This document shows positions 8,559 to 17,555 of a stretch of DNA of 31,415 bases, piece by piece. The position numbers were made by a program, and so were the translations under genes. Under the pieces are notes generated by a model that saw only the letters and a list, made by a program, of their open reading frames with translations, was not told the DNA's origin and ran no database searches. Within the stretch, counting starts at the first letter, position 1. Each line of letters starts with the position of its first letter. The stretch comes from CAYUAI01 sp964442745 (GTDB lineage: Bacteria; Pseudomonadota; Gammaproteobacteria; S012-40). The stretch spans positions 1-31,415 of the forward strand of contig CAYUAI010000047.1 of NCBI GenBank assembly GCA_964442745.1. The letters are read 5' to 3'.

Positions 8559-10313
8559 ATGGACATGGCAGACGAATTAGATTTCATCAGCAGAAAGCAG
8601 AGTTTGCATATAAAGCCATGGTTGTTTTTTATACTGCTTGCTGGCTTTCCATTGACAAGTGCTGCGACAGATGAAGCAGCCGTGCATAACAAACTCTTTG
8701 CAGAAAACAATTATCCTAGCGCTGCTCAGTGTTCAGCGTGCCATAAACAAATCTATGATGAATGGCGGTCGTCTTCTCACGCTTATTCCGCGATCTCACC
8801 AATGTTTCACAAATTTGAAAATGCCATTAATGCCTTGGCACCGACGATTAGCAATTTTTGCGTGCGTTGTCACATCAGTGTCGGTACTGCACTCGGTGAA
8901 GAGCGTGACATAGACTTTAATAAACGGGCAGCGGTTGCTAAAGAAGGCGTGACATGTATCAGTTGTCATCGAGTAAAAACTGAGTATGGGCGCATGAACG
9001 GTGAACGCCGCATTGAACCTGGGCCTATTTTTGACCCCATGTATGGTTCCGCTAACGAAAATAATATTAAACAGGTCATCGATAATGCTGGCGACTATAA
9101 AATAAAAACCAATAATGAAGATAATGGACAAGCGATACATACCAACGTAATAAAGTTTGAACAGATCCATCAAGCAGAATTTTGTATGTCGTGTCATCAA
9201 GTGGCAGTAAACCTAGGTATTAAACTGGAAGTTGTTTGGGAGCAGTATCGTGCATCTCCTGCACATGATCAAGGTATTACCTGTCAAGCCTGTCATATGG
9301 GTAAAGTTCCTGGTATTCCTTCAGGTTTTGAACAAGCGACACCCGCCGTGATAAATGATAAACCGATAGGAAAAAAACGCGATCATTATAATCACGCATT
9401 TTATGGCCCTGGTACTTCTATCGCACACCCTGGAATTTTTCCGCACAATTTAGATGCGGATGAATGGACCATGGATCAATGGTTGCAATTTGATTACCGC
9501 ACAGGTTGGGGATTAGTCGATTTTGAAAATAACGTTGCTGATAGTTATCAATTTCCTGAGATATGGGAAGACAGTTCCGATCGAGAAACCGCCCGTGAAA
9601 TCATTGCTGATAATCTGAAAAAACTAAAACAACGGAATGAAGAACGAAAAACAGTGATGGAAATGGGTTCCCATATTAATGGTCCATTTTTTATCAATCA
9701 ACCAAAAACATCTAAGAACTTAACATTTAGTTATGAAGTCATCAATACCAACAGCGGCCATAATGTACCGTCCGGTTCATTGGGTGCTCAGCCAGAAATG
9801 TGGCTAAATGTCGCGCTAGTAGATCCATCGGGCAATACTATATGGGAGAGTGGATATATTGATAGCCAGGGCGACATGGCAGATTTGCATTCGCAAGATG
9901 TCCGGGATGGGAAATTGGTTCATGATGATCAGCTCTTTAATTTACAGACCAAGTTTCTTACCACTAACGTCAAGGGTACCGACCGTGAAATGTATTTGCC
10001 GGTTAACTTTGATATTGATCAGATTCCGCTGCTTCGCCCAGCACGCCAACCAGTATCAGTTATGAATCATCCTCCCTTTGTTCGTATGGAAGGACATAGC
10101 ATTCCACCCTTGGGTTCTCGCAATGCAAACTACGAGGTACCGGCAAACTTGCTGAAGCAGCGTGGTAAATATCGTTTAGCCATTCGCATGCGAAGCCGAG
10201 CAGAACCCATATATTTTATGAGATTTGTTGGCGCAACCGATGAAATGATTCAACGTATGAACGAAAGCATCATTGATTTTCATAGTTATAGTGTAGAGTT
10301 CGAAATTAAATGA
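8559..10313 (+). CDS. Secreted pentaheme c-type cytochrome (c554-like)
   Basis: The 584-residue protein has a long n-region and hydrophobic signal core (about 20-35, PWLFFILLAGF) with likely cleavage near TSA. Five CXXCH motifs start at residues 58, 101, 133, 209 and 242. The first is followed by QIYDEW, and HAYSAI comes soon after, as in multiheme c554-type cytochromes. The last 320 residues contain no heme motif and look beta-rich, including NSGHNVPSGSLG, which resembles a motif seen after the heme domain of several multiheme cytochromes. The next gene, 84 bp on, is an outer-membrane barrel. That pairing suggests the cytochrome sits in or at a porin-cytochrome conduit. It starts directly after the stop of the leader ORF without its own ribosome site. 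Confidence 0.85.
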   Translation: MDMADELDFISRKQSLHIKPWLFFILLAGFPLTSAATDEAAVHNKLFAENNYPSAAQCSACHKQIYDEWRSSSHAYSAISPMFHKFENAINALAPTISNFCVRCHISVGTALGEERDIDFNKRAAVAKEGVTCISCHRVKTEYGRMNGERRIEPGPIFDPMYGSANENNIKQVIDNAGDYKIKTNNEDNGQAIHTNVIKFEQIHQAEFCMSCHQVAVNLGIKLEVVWEQYRASPAHDQGITCQACHMGKVPGIPSGFEQATPAVINDKPIGKKRDHYNHAFYGPGTSIAHPGIFPHNLDADEWTMDQWLQFDYRTGWGLVDFENNVADSYQFPEIWEDSSDRETAREIIADNLKKLKQRNEERKTVMEMGSHINGPFFINQPKTSKNLTFSYEVINTNSGHNVPSGSLGAQPEMWLNVALVDPSGNTIWESGYIDSQGDMADLHSQDVRDGKLVHDDQLFNLQTKFLTTNVKGTDREMYLPVNFDIDQIPLLRPARQPVSVMNHPPFVRMEGHSIPPLGSRNANYEVPANLLKQRGKYRLAIRMRSRAEPIYFMRFVGATDEMIQRMNESIIDFHSYSVEFEIK

Positions 10314-10397
10314 TTATGTCTATTCAACATAAGTGCAAGATGGGTAAATTATTTCGTGCTCATTCCTAAACTAAAAAATATGAATAAATAACCTGAC

Positions 10398-11885
10398 ATG
10401 CAAGCAAAAATATCTCGACTATCAGTAGGCATCGTGTTATTGGCAACTTGTGACAGCAATCTTCTTGCGGAAGAAATATGGTTTTCAGAGGGTGTTGAGC
10501 GAATTGAATATGATAGTAGTGTATTTAAACCTGATCCCAATTACGATAATAATCAATATGACTCTAAAGCAGAAAGACAGACCTATCAAGAAAAAGTCAC
10601 ACCATATAACCCACGCCCACTTATTGAGTTAGGATACGATATTTATGCTAGTGGTCCCTTCCCTGAATCCAGTTATATCTTTGGAAAGAAAAACCCTGTT
10701 ACTCAACAATTTTTGGTTTACGGAGATTGGCTAACCACATTTTCTTACGTTGATAACGATGCTCCAGCAATCGGTCAAGCTGCTACACGTTTGAATCTGG
10801 ATATTGACTGGAAACTAACAGGAACTGAGCGCGTTCACTTATTTTTTCGACCATTAGATAACGATGGATCAATCACATCCATTCAAAAAATAAAGGGTAC
10901 CAGTGAATTGAATGAGAACTTCGAATTTAACCTTGAACCAGACGTATTATTTTTTGAGGGCGAGTTAGGGGCTATCACTAGTGGCATCACGGGTGAATAT
11001 ACTAGTTGGGATTTACCCTTTGCTGTTGGACTAATGCCTCTACTTTTTCAGAATGGTATTTGGATGGATGATGCTTTTACCGGTATTGCGATGACTTTGT
11101 CCGCATTAAATAGTCCAGATTGGGATATCAGTAACTACGATATCACATTCTTTGCTGGCTTTGATAAGGTCAGCTCAGCGATCGCAAATGCTGGTGAAAC
11201 CAATGTGAATCTGTATGGTATAACGGCATTTGTAGAAGCCCACCAGGGTTACTGGGAGCTTGGTTATGGATTTACTCAGGATACCAGTGGTTTAGGTGAT
11301 CAAAGTTATCATAATCTTACTGCTGCATTTAGTCGTCGATATGGTGGCTGGTTATCAAACTCAATTCGAGTCATTGCTAATGTAGGACAACAAAGAAAAA
11401 ATAATGCGCTAAACACTGCCGATGGTTGGGTTTTTTTCATTGAAAACTCATTGATCACTCGCTTGCCATCAACCTGGGTACCCTACGTTAATCTATTTGC
11501 AGGGATAAATACACCTCAATCACTTGCTAGAGCAGTGGGTGCCGGTGGAATTTTAAAAAATACGGGGCTTGCTTTCGAATCAGCAGGGCTTGGTGGCATA
11601 CCTAGTCTTGATGCTAGTGCGAATGATACTGCAGGAGGCGCAATCGGTATGGAATATTTGTTTAATTTGGATCAACAGATTGTTGTAGAACTGGCTGGTT
11701 TAGTTGATTTAGACACCAGCAGCACGTCCACCAATACTAATACTAATCAATATGCATTAGGTCTAAGATATCAACGGCCTTTTAACAACAGCTGGATAGT
11801 GCGTATGGACGCTAACTCTGTTTTTGAAACAGAAACGGACAACACTCGATTTGGTGCAAGTTTAGAAGTCAAACGAAAATTTTAA
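10398..11885 (+). CDS. Outer-membrane beta-barrel protein, probable porin partner of the cytochrome
   Basis: The 495-residue protein begins with a signal peptide (cleavage likely after NLLA, about residue 24). The remainder is rich in alternating polar/aromatic strand-like segments (LYGITAFVEAHQGYWELGYG, VPYVNLFAGI, NQYALGLRYQ), has no cysteine in the mature part, and ends in ASLEVKRKF with the terminal Phe typical of barrels recognised by BamA. I cannot assign a named porin family. It is shorter than MtrB-type barrels (about 700 residues). It follows the secreted pentaheme cytochrome gene by 84 bp on the same strand and is probably cotranscribed. A role as the barrel of a porin-cytochrome electron conduit is inferred from this context only. 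A simple solute channel is the main alternative. Confidence 0.7.
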   Translation: MQAKISRLSVGIVLLATCDSNLLAEEIWFSEGVERIEYDSSVFKPDPNYDNNQYDSKAERQTYQEKVTPYNPRPLIELGYDIYASGPFPESSYIFGKKNPVTQQFLVYGDWLTTFSYVDNDAPAIGQAATRLNLDIDWKLTGTERVHLFFRPLDNDGSITSIQKIKGTSELNENFEFNLEPDVLFFEGELGAITSGITGEYTSWDLPFAVGLMPLLFQNGIWMDDAFTGIAMTLSALNSPDWDISNYDITFFAGFDKVSSAIANAGETNVNLYGITAFVEAHQGYWELGYGFTQDTSGLGDQSYHNLTAAFSRRYGGWLSNSIRVIANVGQQRKNNALNTADGWVFFIENSLITRLPSTWVPYVNLFAGINTPQSLARAVGAGGILKNTGLAFESAGLGGIPSLDASANDTAGGAIGMEYLFNLDQQIVVELAGLVDLDTSSTSTNTNTNQYALGLRYQRPFNNSWIVRMDANSVFETETDNTRFGASLEVKRKF

Positions 11886-12159
11886 GAAAAACCTCAATTA
11901 ATCTGATATCAAAACTCTCCACGGACGCTTATATTCAACTATTATCCGCGAGTTTTTTTCACGCCTTTTCGCCAAGTATTTCACCATTGAAATTGAAAAA
12001 TTCGTTTGAACATGTAAAAAATTGAACCAAAAAGTCAAAATGAGGGAGTGGGGCAAGTATTAATACTGCTAAATTGTAACAACAGGCGAGTATGAGCTTG
12101 ATGCATCGATATTAGCGTTGCACCCATGATGAAAACAAGGGATAGGGCGGATTAAGCGA

Positions 12160-12600
12160 TCAAAAAACTATTTCCCAGGGTGGACGCTTCACGACATAAC
12201 TGCCGGTCACATCAAAAGCCTTACGATCCAAAAAGTAAGCCAGTAAATGTTTCATACTTTTAAAGAGATGGAAATTGATGAGCGTGCGCAATTTTTTCCA
12301 GAGGCTGCGTTGACTCCCGGCCATTTGACGGCAGGCCTGGTAGGTCCTATCACCACGATTTCGCGATGAAAGCCAGCAGGGTCAATTGATAGAAATTGAA
12401 GGCAAGATGTTTTTCTCCATGTCCGTCATTAGGCGTCAAATGGTAACCTTGATTCTCGAGTGTATTGAAGCACTCGTTCTCGACTTTCTAGCGAGTTTTT
12501 TCGCCTTGCACAAACAACGGCACAAGCTTAGTGGTGACCTCAGTCGAGGTTACCCAGCTTTCGGGTGCAACAGCGTGGTGTTTTACCTGTTAGGTCGAGG
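12160..12600 (-). pseudogene. DDE transposase C-terminal remnant with stop codon and frameshift
   Basis: On the minus strand the sequence reads HHAVAPESWVTSTEVTTKL, then an in-frame TAG, then KVENECFNTLENQGYHL and GHGEKHLAFNFYQLTLLAF. The WK/KxENExFNTLKNQGYHxEHNxGHG block is characteristic of a family of IS4-like DDE transposases and contains the catalytic Glu. A frameshift near 12360 leads to QMAGSQRSLWKKLRTLINF and an intact C-terminus ending at the stop at 12160-12162. The N-terminal two thirds are absent. Of the 275 bases between the barrel gene and this remnant, I could assign nothing. Confidence 0.7.
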
Positions 12601-12845
12601 GTGATCGTTTTTTTTCGAAAAAAATTGACCTTGATTGTCTCCTCTGCGCCGTTTAAAGGAACGTCAAGAACAGTATGTGACTATCGGATATATAAAATAT
12701 ATTTGACTGTAGGAGAAAAACTGTAATGTCCGCTTTGGGTCATGTCCAATGAGGCGTAATTGATCAAAGGGGCACTAGAGTTGAGCCATCAGGAAATAGA
12801 TCGACTTGAGGTTATCAATACGCCAAGTGAGACGTATGTAACTGA

Positions 12846-13263
12846 TTAATAAGTTGAGAAATTTGGCAAATAGAAAATTAATCCGGCTTTTGGATTCGCT
12901 ACTTTCAAACCAAGCAAACCAGGGCTTACCGCTAAGCCCATTGATAACAGCTCGGCCTTTTCTTCATCAAAGCCTTCATGGCCTTCCATCAATAAACGAT
13001 TCAACTGCCTCTCAGGAATATCTACCCCATATTCGTGGAGCTGTTCGAGCAATAATGGTTGAGTCACATGACATTGGTGATACTGGTAGAAAATAAAACG
13101 GACGATCGATGCATGATCGAGCCATTTCGTTCAAATCGGCTAAATCACCCCGCAGTACTTGGATGACTTCCGATTGATGCTGCACTATTTCGATGAGTTC
13201 GGTGACTAACGGTGTGCGCTCCGGTTTATCCATCTTGGGTAGTTTGGGCGTCTTACCACTCAT
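12846..13263 (-). pseudogene. IS66-like transposase remnant, internally deleted and frameshifted
   Basis: The minus strand begins at 13263 with MSGKTPKLPKMDKPERTPLV and an IEIVQHQSEVIQVLRGDLADL coiled segment, the usual N-terminus of an IS66-like transposase group. After about 47 residues it jumps, with a frame change near 13120, to LDHASIVRFIFYQYHQCHVT and QPLLLEQLHEYGVDIPERQL. In intact relatives that region lies roughly 100 residues further on. Family resemblance ends after GLAVS near 12930. The catalytic DDE region is gone. On the plus strand at 12779-12828, SHQEIDRLEVIN resembles the first residues of yet another transposase type, too short to call. The family name is from memory of the motif. 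Confidence 0.65.
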
Positions 13264-13431
13264 GTTGCTTTGTCGACAGTTGGTCTAAATGTAAGGAGAT
13301 TTTCAGTGTAGTCAAATCTTGGCATTTGGCAATATTTATTCCCCAAGTTATTGAGCAGAGACATAAAGAAGTACCCGTCGGATTATACCCGAACCTGATT
13401 AAATGTCGATGTCACGCTTCTGCTAGGAGCG

Positions 13432-13899
13432 GTGATGACAAAAGCAGAGTATCTGCAAACCAGTTATGACTTTGATAAAGCGGTGCTTATTCAGGGGGGG
13501 TGTGTGATTGTTTCTTATATGCTAACTGGTGAACAGCGTACCATCAAAAAAGCTAGCTTATATCGTCAACAGGTAGCGCGTCCGGCAACAGGGGGGCAAG
13601 GTTGGGGAGTTTGGGAGATAGCGATGCGCTATTCGTGGTTTTCGATAGATAATCTATTCTTTGAGGACGATGGGTTATTTGCTGATTGGCAAGCGGTTGC
13701 CAACGATCGTTATACGGATGGTGGCAATGCCTGGACATTGGCGCTTAATTGGTATCCCGAACAGTGCATTCGTGTCATGGCCAACTGGATTTGGTCATCA
13801 GTCAAAGCGTCATTTTTTGATAACGATGAGAAAAATTCGTCGGCATCCGCCGTGAATATTGAAAAGGCATTTTTACTACGTTTCCAAATTGAATGGTAA
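13432..13899 (+). pseudogene. 3' fragment of an OprO/OprP-type phosphate-selective porin
   Basis: The 155-codon frame encodes only the last third of a Porin_O/P family barrel. It shows the GGCVIVSYMLTGEQRTIKK strand-turn, then WGVWEIAMRYSWFSIDN, then NAWTLALNWYPEQCIRVMAN, and ends in FLLRFQIEW with a terminal aromatic residue. Family members usually run to 400-450 residues with a signal peptide. Here the first codons already correspond to the middle of the barrel, and upstream sequence is unrelated transposon debris. Loss of the 5' part probably came with the insertions at 12160-13263. It could be translated from the ATG at 13432, but without a signal peptide the product should not reach the outer membrane. 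OprP/OprO porins take up phosphate and polyphosphate. Confidence 0.7.
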
Positions 13900-14289
13900 C
13901 GCTGAAAATTGAGAAAATCAGCTAAGTGATCGGTATAAGTGGTTGTGGTAATTGTCAGAAAAAATTCATTTATCAAGTTATATTAATACTCATGCCTATT
14001 TGTGGATGGGTCAGGAATGGGATAATGTTGTTTTATTGCTCATTGATATTGGTGGTGGAAGATCCTATCCGTCCAATCCGGAAAGCGCATTGTAGGAAAA
14101 ATGCTTTTTTGATAGCATCTAACAATAAATAATTAAAATATATCTCACATATTACATAGAATGTTCTGATTTTTTAAGTTAAAACTGATTTGTATTACTG
14201 ATTGTTTTAGTTGAGTATTACAATGAGTTTAATCAACTGGCTTCGGCCAAAAAATCATCTGCGCAATTTTCCCTCGAATAGGAATAATA
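13900..14289. other. Gap with one possible coding fragment (13952-14095)
   Basis: No intact gene is seen. A frame from TTG at 13952 to TAG at 14093-14095 (47 codons, plus strand) reads like real protein (INTHAYLWMGQEWDNVVLLL, then IGGGRSYPSNPESAL), but I cannot assign it to a family and it has no ribosome site. It may be another decayed gene piece downstream of the porin fragment. From 14100 the sequence is very AT-rich and leads to the sensor kinase. A short AGGA at about 14279-14283 precedes that gene's ATG. Confidence 0.3.
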
Positions 14290-15951
14290 ATGGAACAAAA
14301 AAAAATTCCCACGATGCTTCGAACAACATTGATTGGTGTTATTTCGCTTGCCATATTATTTGTCATGATAACAGCAATGATAATAGATATGTATGTGCTT
14401 TCAAGAGGGTTTGCTGAACAGCTAAGAGATAAAGCCGCCTTGCTGGTTAGCACATTTGATGTGGCTGTTCAAAGTGAATCGGGTTTGAGTGATGAGCAAG
14501 AAATCAAACGCAAAATAGATGCATTAAAAGATTCTCGTCGCGATATTATTGAAATTGATGTTGTAGTGCCGATTGCCGGGAAAGAGAATCAATATCGTAT
14601 GTTGGCTACCACGGGTCATAACGACGGGCAACTCGAAGAAACCCCCGACCAATGGGATGTGCAAGTGATCAAAACTGGTTTGCAGTTGACAATGTTAGAA
14701 GTTGTGGATAGGAAAACCGGCTTTGATTATATGAAAATTCAAAAAGTATATTTTAGTGCGCCAGATTTAATCAAGGCATTTATTAATAAAAATAATATAT
14801 ATGTTTGGGAAATCATCGGCCCGATTCACGATAATAAAAATAATATCGTTGGCTCAATCGCTATTGAGCTGTCTATTGATGATGTTATCGTACAAGCTAA
14901 AGAGTTTATATTAGATACATTTGTTATTTTTATTAGTTCGTTAATTGGTTTGATGGTTGTCATTTGGTATAGCTTGAATCATTTTGTATTGAAGCCTATT
15001 TACTCTCTTAATGAAGGAATTAAGACGGTTAAAGAAGGTGATTTCTCCTATCAGTTAACGGCTGAAAGAAATGATGAATTTGGTTATCTCGCAGAAACAT
15101 ATAATGATATGATTAGTAGCTTAAAAAAAACACGCAGTGAGGTAGATGAATTAAATCGATCGTTACAAGAGCGAGTTAATATGGCAACGTTTGAATTAAG
15201 AAAAACCAATCAGACACTTGCAGCAAAGCTTGATGAATTAAAACAAACTCAACATAAATTAGTGCGTTCTGAACGTTATGCTGCCTCAGCGCTGATTGCC
15301 GCCGGAGTTGCCCATGAAATAAGAAATCCATTAAGCGGTATTAAACTCATTGTACAACATATTCAAGATAAGTTTTTAACTGAAAATGCACACCTAGATC
15401 CTGACTACCAAGAGCTCGATGATATTTTCACTCAACAGGTGAAACAGCTCGATGATCTTGTGGTTGAATTTTTAGATTTTACCCGCCCGGTTAAACTTCA
15501 TTTAAGTGCAGTATCAACGAATGAACTATTAAAGACGGCATTAGAATTATCACTGAATGAATTCACAGTAAGCGGTATACAGATAGACACAAGCTGCGAT
15601 GACAATATACCTAATATGATGCTGGATAAAGAGATGATGAAGCGGGCATTAGTCCATTTGATAGTGAATGCAATGCAAGCGATGCCTAATGGTGGGATAC
15701 TCTCCATTAAAACTGAATTTAATGAAGCGCTTCATGAGGTTGTTATTTTCGTGAAAGATACTGGGCAGGGAATTGACCAGAATAAATTTTCAGATATATT
15801 TGAACCATTTTTCTCAAGTCGAGTGGGCGGTGTAGGGCTTGGGTTGCCCATTGTGCGACGAATCATTGAGGCGCATCATGGTGATGTTTCGGTAATCAGT
15901 GAAATCGATAAAGGCACTGAATTTAGGATTCAACTGAATATAAATACATAG
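14290..15951 (+). CDS. Membrane-bound sensor histidine kinase (orphan)
   Basis: The 553-residue protein has a first membrane helix at about 13-35, a periplasmic sensing region at about 36-205, a second helix at 208-228, a HAMP domain to about 285, a coiled coil to 325, and a kinase core. The H-box is AHEIRNPLSGIKL with phospho-accepting His342. The N-box holds Asn460 (LIVNAMQAMP). The G1 box is DTGQGI (490-495), with FEPFFSS next and GVGLGLPI as the G2 box. All catalytic motifs look intact. The sensor region has no family I recognise. No response regulator lies on either side, so its partner is elsewhere. The preceding AGGAATAAT gives a plausible ribosome site. By context it might sense envelope or redox state, but nothing in the sequence shows that. 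Confidence 0.9.
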   Translation: MEQKKIPTMLRTTLIGVISLAILFVMITAMIIDMYVLSRGFAEQLRDKAALLVSTFDVAVQSESGLSDEQEIKRKIDALKDSRRDIIEIDVVVPIAGKENQYRMLATTGHNDGQLEETPDQWDVQVIKTGLQLTMLEVVDRKTGFDYMKIQKVYFSAPDLIKAFINKNNIYVWEIIGPIHDNKNNIVGSIAIELSIDDVIVQAKEFILDTFVIFISSLIGLMVVIWYSLNHFVLKPIYSLNEGIKTVKEGDFSYQLTAERNDEFGYLAETYNDMISSLKKTRSEVDELNRSLQERVNMATFELRKTNQTLAAKLDELKQTQHKLVRSERYAASALIAAGVAHEIRNPLSGIKLIVQHIQDKFLTENAHLDPDYQELDDIFTQQVKQLDDLVVEFLDFTRPVKLHLSAVSTNELLKTALELSLNEFTVSGIQIDTSCDDNIPNMMLDKEMMKRALVHLIVNAMQAMPNGGILSIKTEFNEALHEVVIFVKDTGQGIDQNKFSDIFEPFFSSRVGGVGLGLPIVRRIIEAHHGDVSVISEIDKGTEFRIQLNINT

Positions 15952-16089
15952 TAATGAGTTTTATATTTTAGATACCCAGATGCGAAATTTAGAATGAATC
16001 ACGTGAGTAAAAAATAAAAAAACTCTGTAAAAGCCGATATTGGGCCGCCTAGCGTTTGAAAGTCACGATGAGAATTGATTTCATTGGGG

Positions 16090-16138
16090 TTTTTCTGAAG
16101 GAAGCCATACTTTGTTGTATGGCTGACTGACAGAAAAA
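16090..16138. terminator. Two-step hairpin downstream of the sensor kinase
   Basis: Outer arms TTTTTCTG (16090-16097) and CAGAAAAA (16131-16138) enclose a perfect inner stem AGCCATAC (16103-16110) / GTATGGCT (16117-16124) with a TTTGTT loop. Asymmetric bulges of 5 and 6 bases separate the stems. The T/A-rich outer arms could make it act as a terminator in either direction, between the kinase and the opposing hydrolase gene. A small palindromic repeat or RNA element is the alternative. Nothing else is evident in the rest of 15952-16319. Confidence 0.45.
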
Positions 16139-16319
16139 TTTCTGTGGAATCATGGATCAAATGATAGGCTGCTCAATGTTGGTTTTAAGGAAAATTATTT
16201 TTTATAGAAGTAATGTCTTAGGTATTGAATCGCATTTTAGTGGCATCAGTGTTGGTGTGATGATAATAGTTATTTGCGGTGATGTGGGTGGCTAGATAAC
16301 AGGGAAGTTATCATGTCGT

Positions 16320-17228
16320 TCATTCCTTCGTGCTTTTTTTCAGAAAGGATACAATTTGTTCGATGGCATGTGGATGTCTTAATATTCGTTGGTGTCCTAG
16401 GTTGTTGGTGACTAAAAGGTCGGCGCCTGGCCAGGCATTGGCCAATTTTTCTCCATGTGTAAGCGGCACTATCGTATCATTTTTATCATGTACGACAAGA
16501 GCAGGAATCGAGAGTGTTGCGACGTTTTTTAGGGGAGAGAGGCAGGACCAGATGTCACTATCAAAATAAGCGTCAATTCGCTGAAAAAAATTATTTTTGG
16601 CGCGAAGGGGTAAGCGCCACCCGAGACAAAATGCTTGCGCTGCATCCAGCATTTGGGCGGGTGCGCTAATGCATACGACTTTTCGAAGCTCAAGTTTTTG
16701 CTTGAGTGCATAGGTTAAGACCACGGCCCCAAAAGAATGGGCAATGACTGAGTCAATGGGGGAAAATTCTCGGATTACCGTGTTTAGTGCATCAGTGACG
16801 CGCAATATATCGGTGCTGTTTCCTGGCGTGCGGCCATGGGCTGGAGCATCGAACGCGATGACTTGATAGCCTGCTGCTAATAAAGGCGCAATGAATGCGC
16901 CCATTTGTGTTGCTCGGCCATTCCAGCCGTGCATGAGTAATACTTTGGGTGCATGGTTATTTTCTTCTCCCCAGCGATAGATCATTAATGGCCCATTGGG
17001 ATGAGCCAATGTAAAAACATGTGCGGTTTTTCGCCAAAGGGTTTCTCGGTTAGGTTCTTGAATACGGTGGGTAGAAAGCCAGAGTTTCAATGCCCAAGCG
17101 CCTGCTAAGCTGGGCCATAGACTACCCGCAAGGATAAATTTCCACCGCATCACCTGATAGAGGAGGGGGGATAAGTTGGCGTGCTGTTTTTTTTTCATGT
17201 GGGTGGCTCGTCGGGCAATTATATTCAT
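16320..17228 (-). CDS. Alpha/beta hydrolase
   Basis: A protein of about 302 residues with an alpha/beta-hydrolase fold. It shows the oxyanion segment LLMHGWNGR, the strand-turn VIAFDAPAHGRT, the nucleophile elbow IAHSFGAVV (Ser in A-H-S-F-G, first Gly replaced by Ala), the acid in VVHDKNDTIVP and the catalytic His in NNLGHQRIL near the C-terminus. One hydrophobic segment near the N-terminus (about 27-50) may anchor it to the membrane. The substrate cannot be read from the sequence; relatives are esterases or lipases of unknown role. The ATG at 17228 is used; another at 17198 (MKKKQHAN) is equally possible and neither has a clear ribosome site. It is a lone gene, convergent with the sensor kinase. 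Confidence 0.8.
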   Translation of the reverse strand: MNIIARRATHMKKKQHANLSPLLYQVMRWKFILAGSLWPSLAGAWALKLWLSTHRIQEPNRETLWRKTAHVFTLAHPNGPLMIYRWGEENNHAPKVLLMHGWNGRATQMGAFIAPLLAAGYQVIAFDAPAHGRTPGNSTDILRVTDALNTVIREFSPIDSVIAHSFGAVVLTYALKQKLELRKVVCISAPAQMLDAAQAFCLGWRLPLRAKNNFFQRIDAYFDSDIWSCLSPLKNVATLSIPALVVHDKNDTIVPLTHGEKLANAWPGADLLVTNNLGHQRILRHPHAIEQIVSFLKKSTKE

Positions 17229-17367
17229 CAATAAGTAAATTTTTTACTGAAGCGTATACTGATTAAGGCGGATATCAGCAATGCTTTATCTTGGGCGGGT
17301 CCCACAAAATAGCACATAGGATGTTGATGGTCTAACTTAGATGTTTGCATCAATCAATCTCGCATAC

Positions 17368-17538
17368 CTAGGTTCTGAGTTTTTTTGTATGCTGCTTGGC
17401 AATACATTGAAGCTTGCTTTTAATGCGCCGAATGTCCACATCCGCTTTAGTTTTGTTTAGATAACGACGGGGAATGGTAATAAAGTCATCGAGTAATTTA
17501 TCGGCTTGCGGGTTATATTTTGTCTCCAGGTGGCTGAT
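17368..17538 (-). pseudogene. Unidentified coding fragment
   Basis: The minus strand between a TAA at 17539-17541 and the TAG at 17368-17370 reads ISHLETKYNPQADKLLDDF, then ITIPRRYLNKTKADVDIRRI and a Lys-rich end. It looks like the C-terminus of a real protein but lacks a start codon and I do not recognise the family. It lies directly downstream of the TetR fragment in the same direction but in another frame. Confidence 0.3.
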
Positions 17539-17555
17539 TTAGCTTTTAAATTCGA

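Noticed and set aside
8796..9200. Minus-strand 134-codon frame inside the pentaheme gene
   Set aside because: It overlaps heme motifs of a well-supported gene and has no ribosome site or recognisable protein features.
12386..12604. Plus-strand open frame of 72 codons
   Set aside because: It is antisense to the transposase remnant, whose family motifs read clearly on the minus strand.
13096..13125. Short palindrome around TCGATGCATGATCGA
   Set aside because: It lies within the internally deleted transposase remnant and is short enough to be chance.
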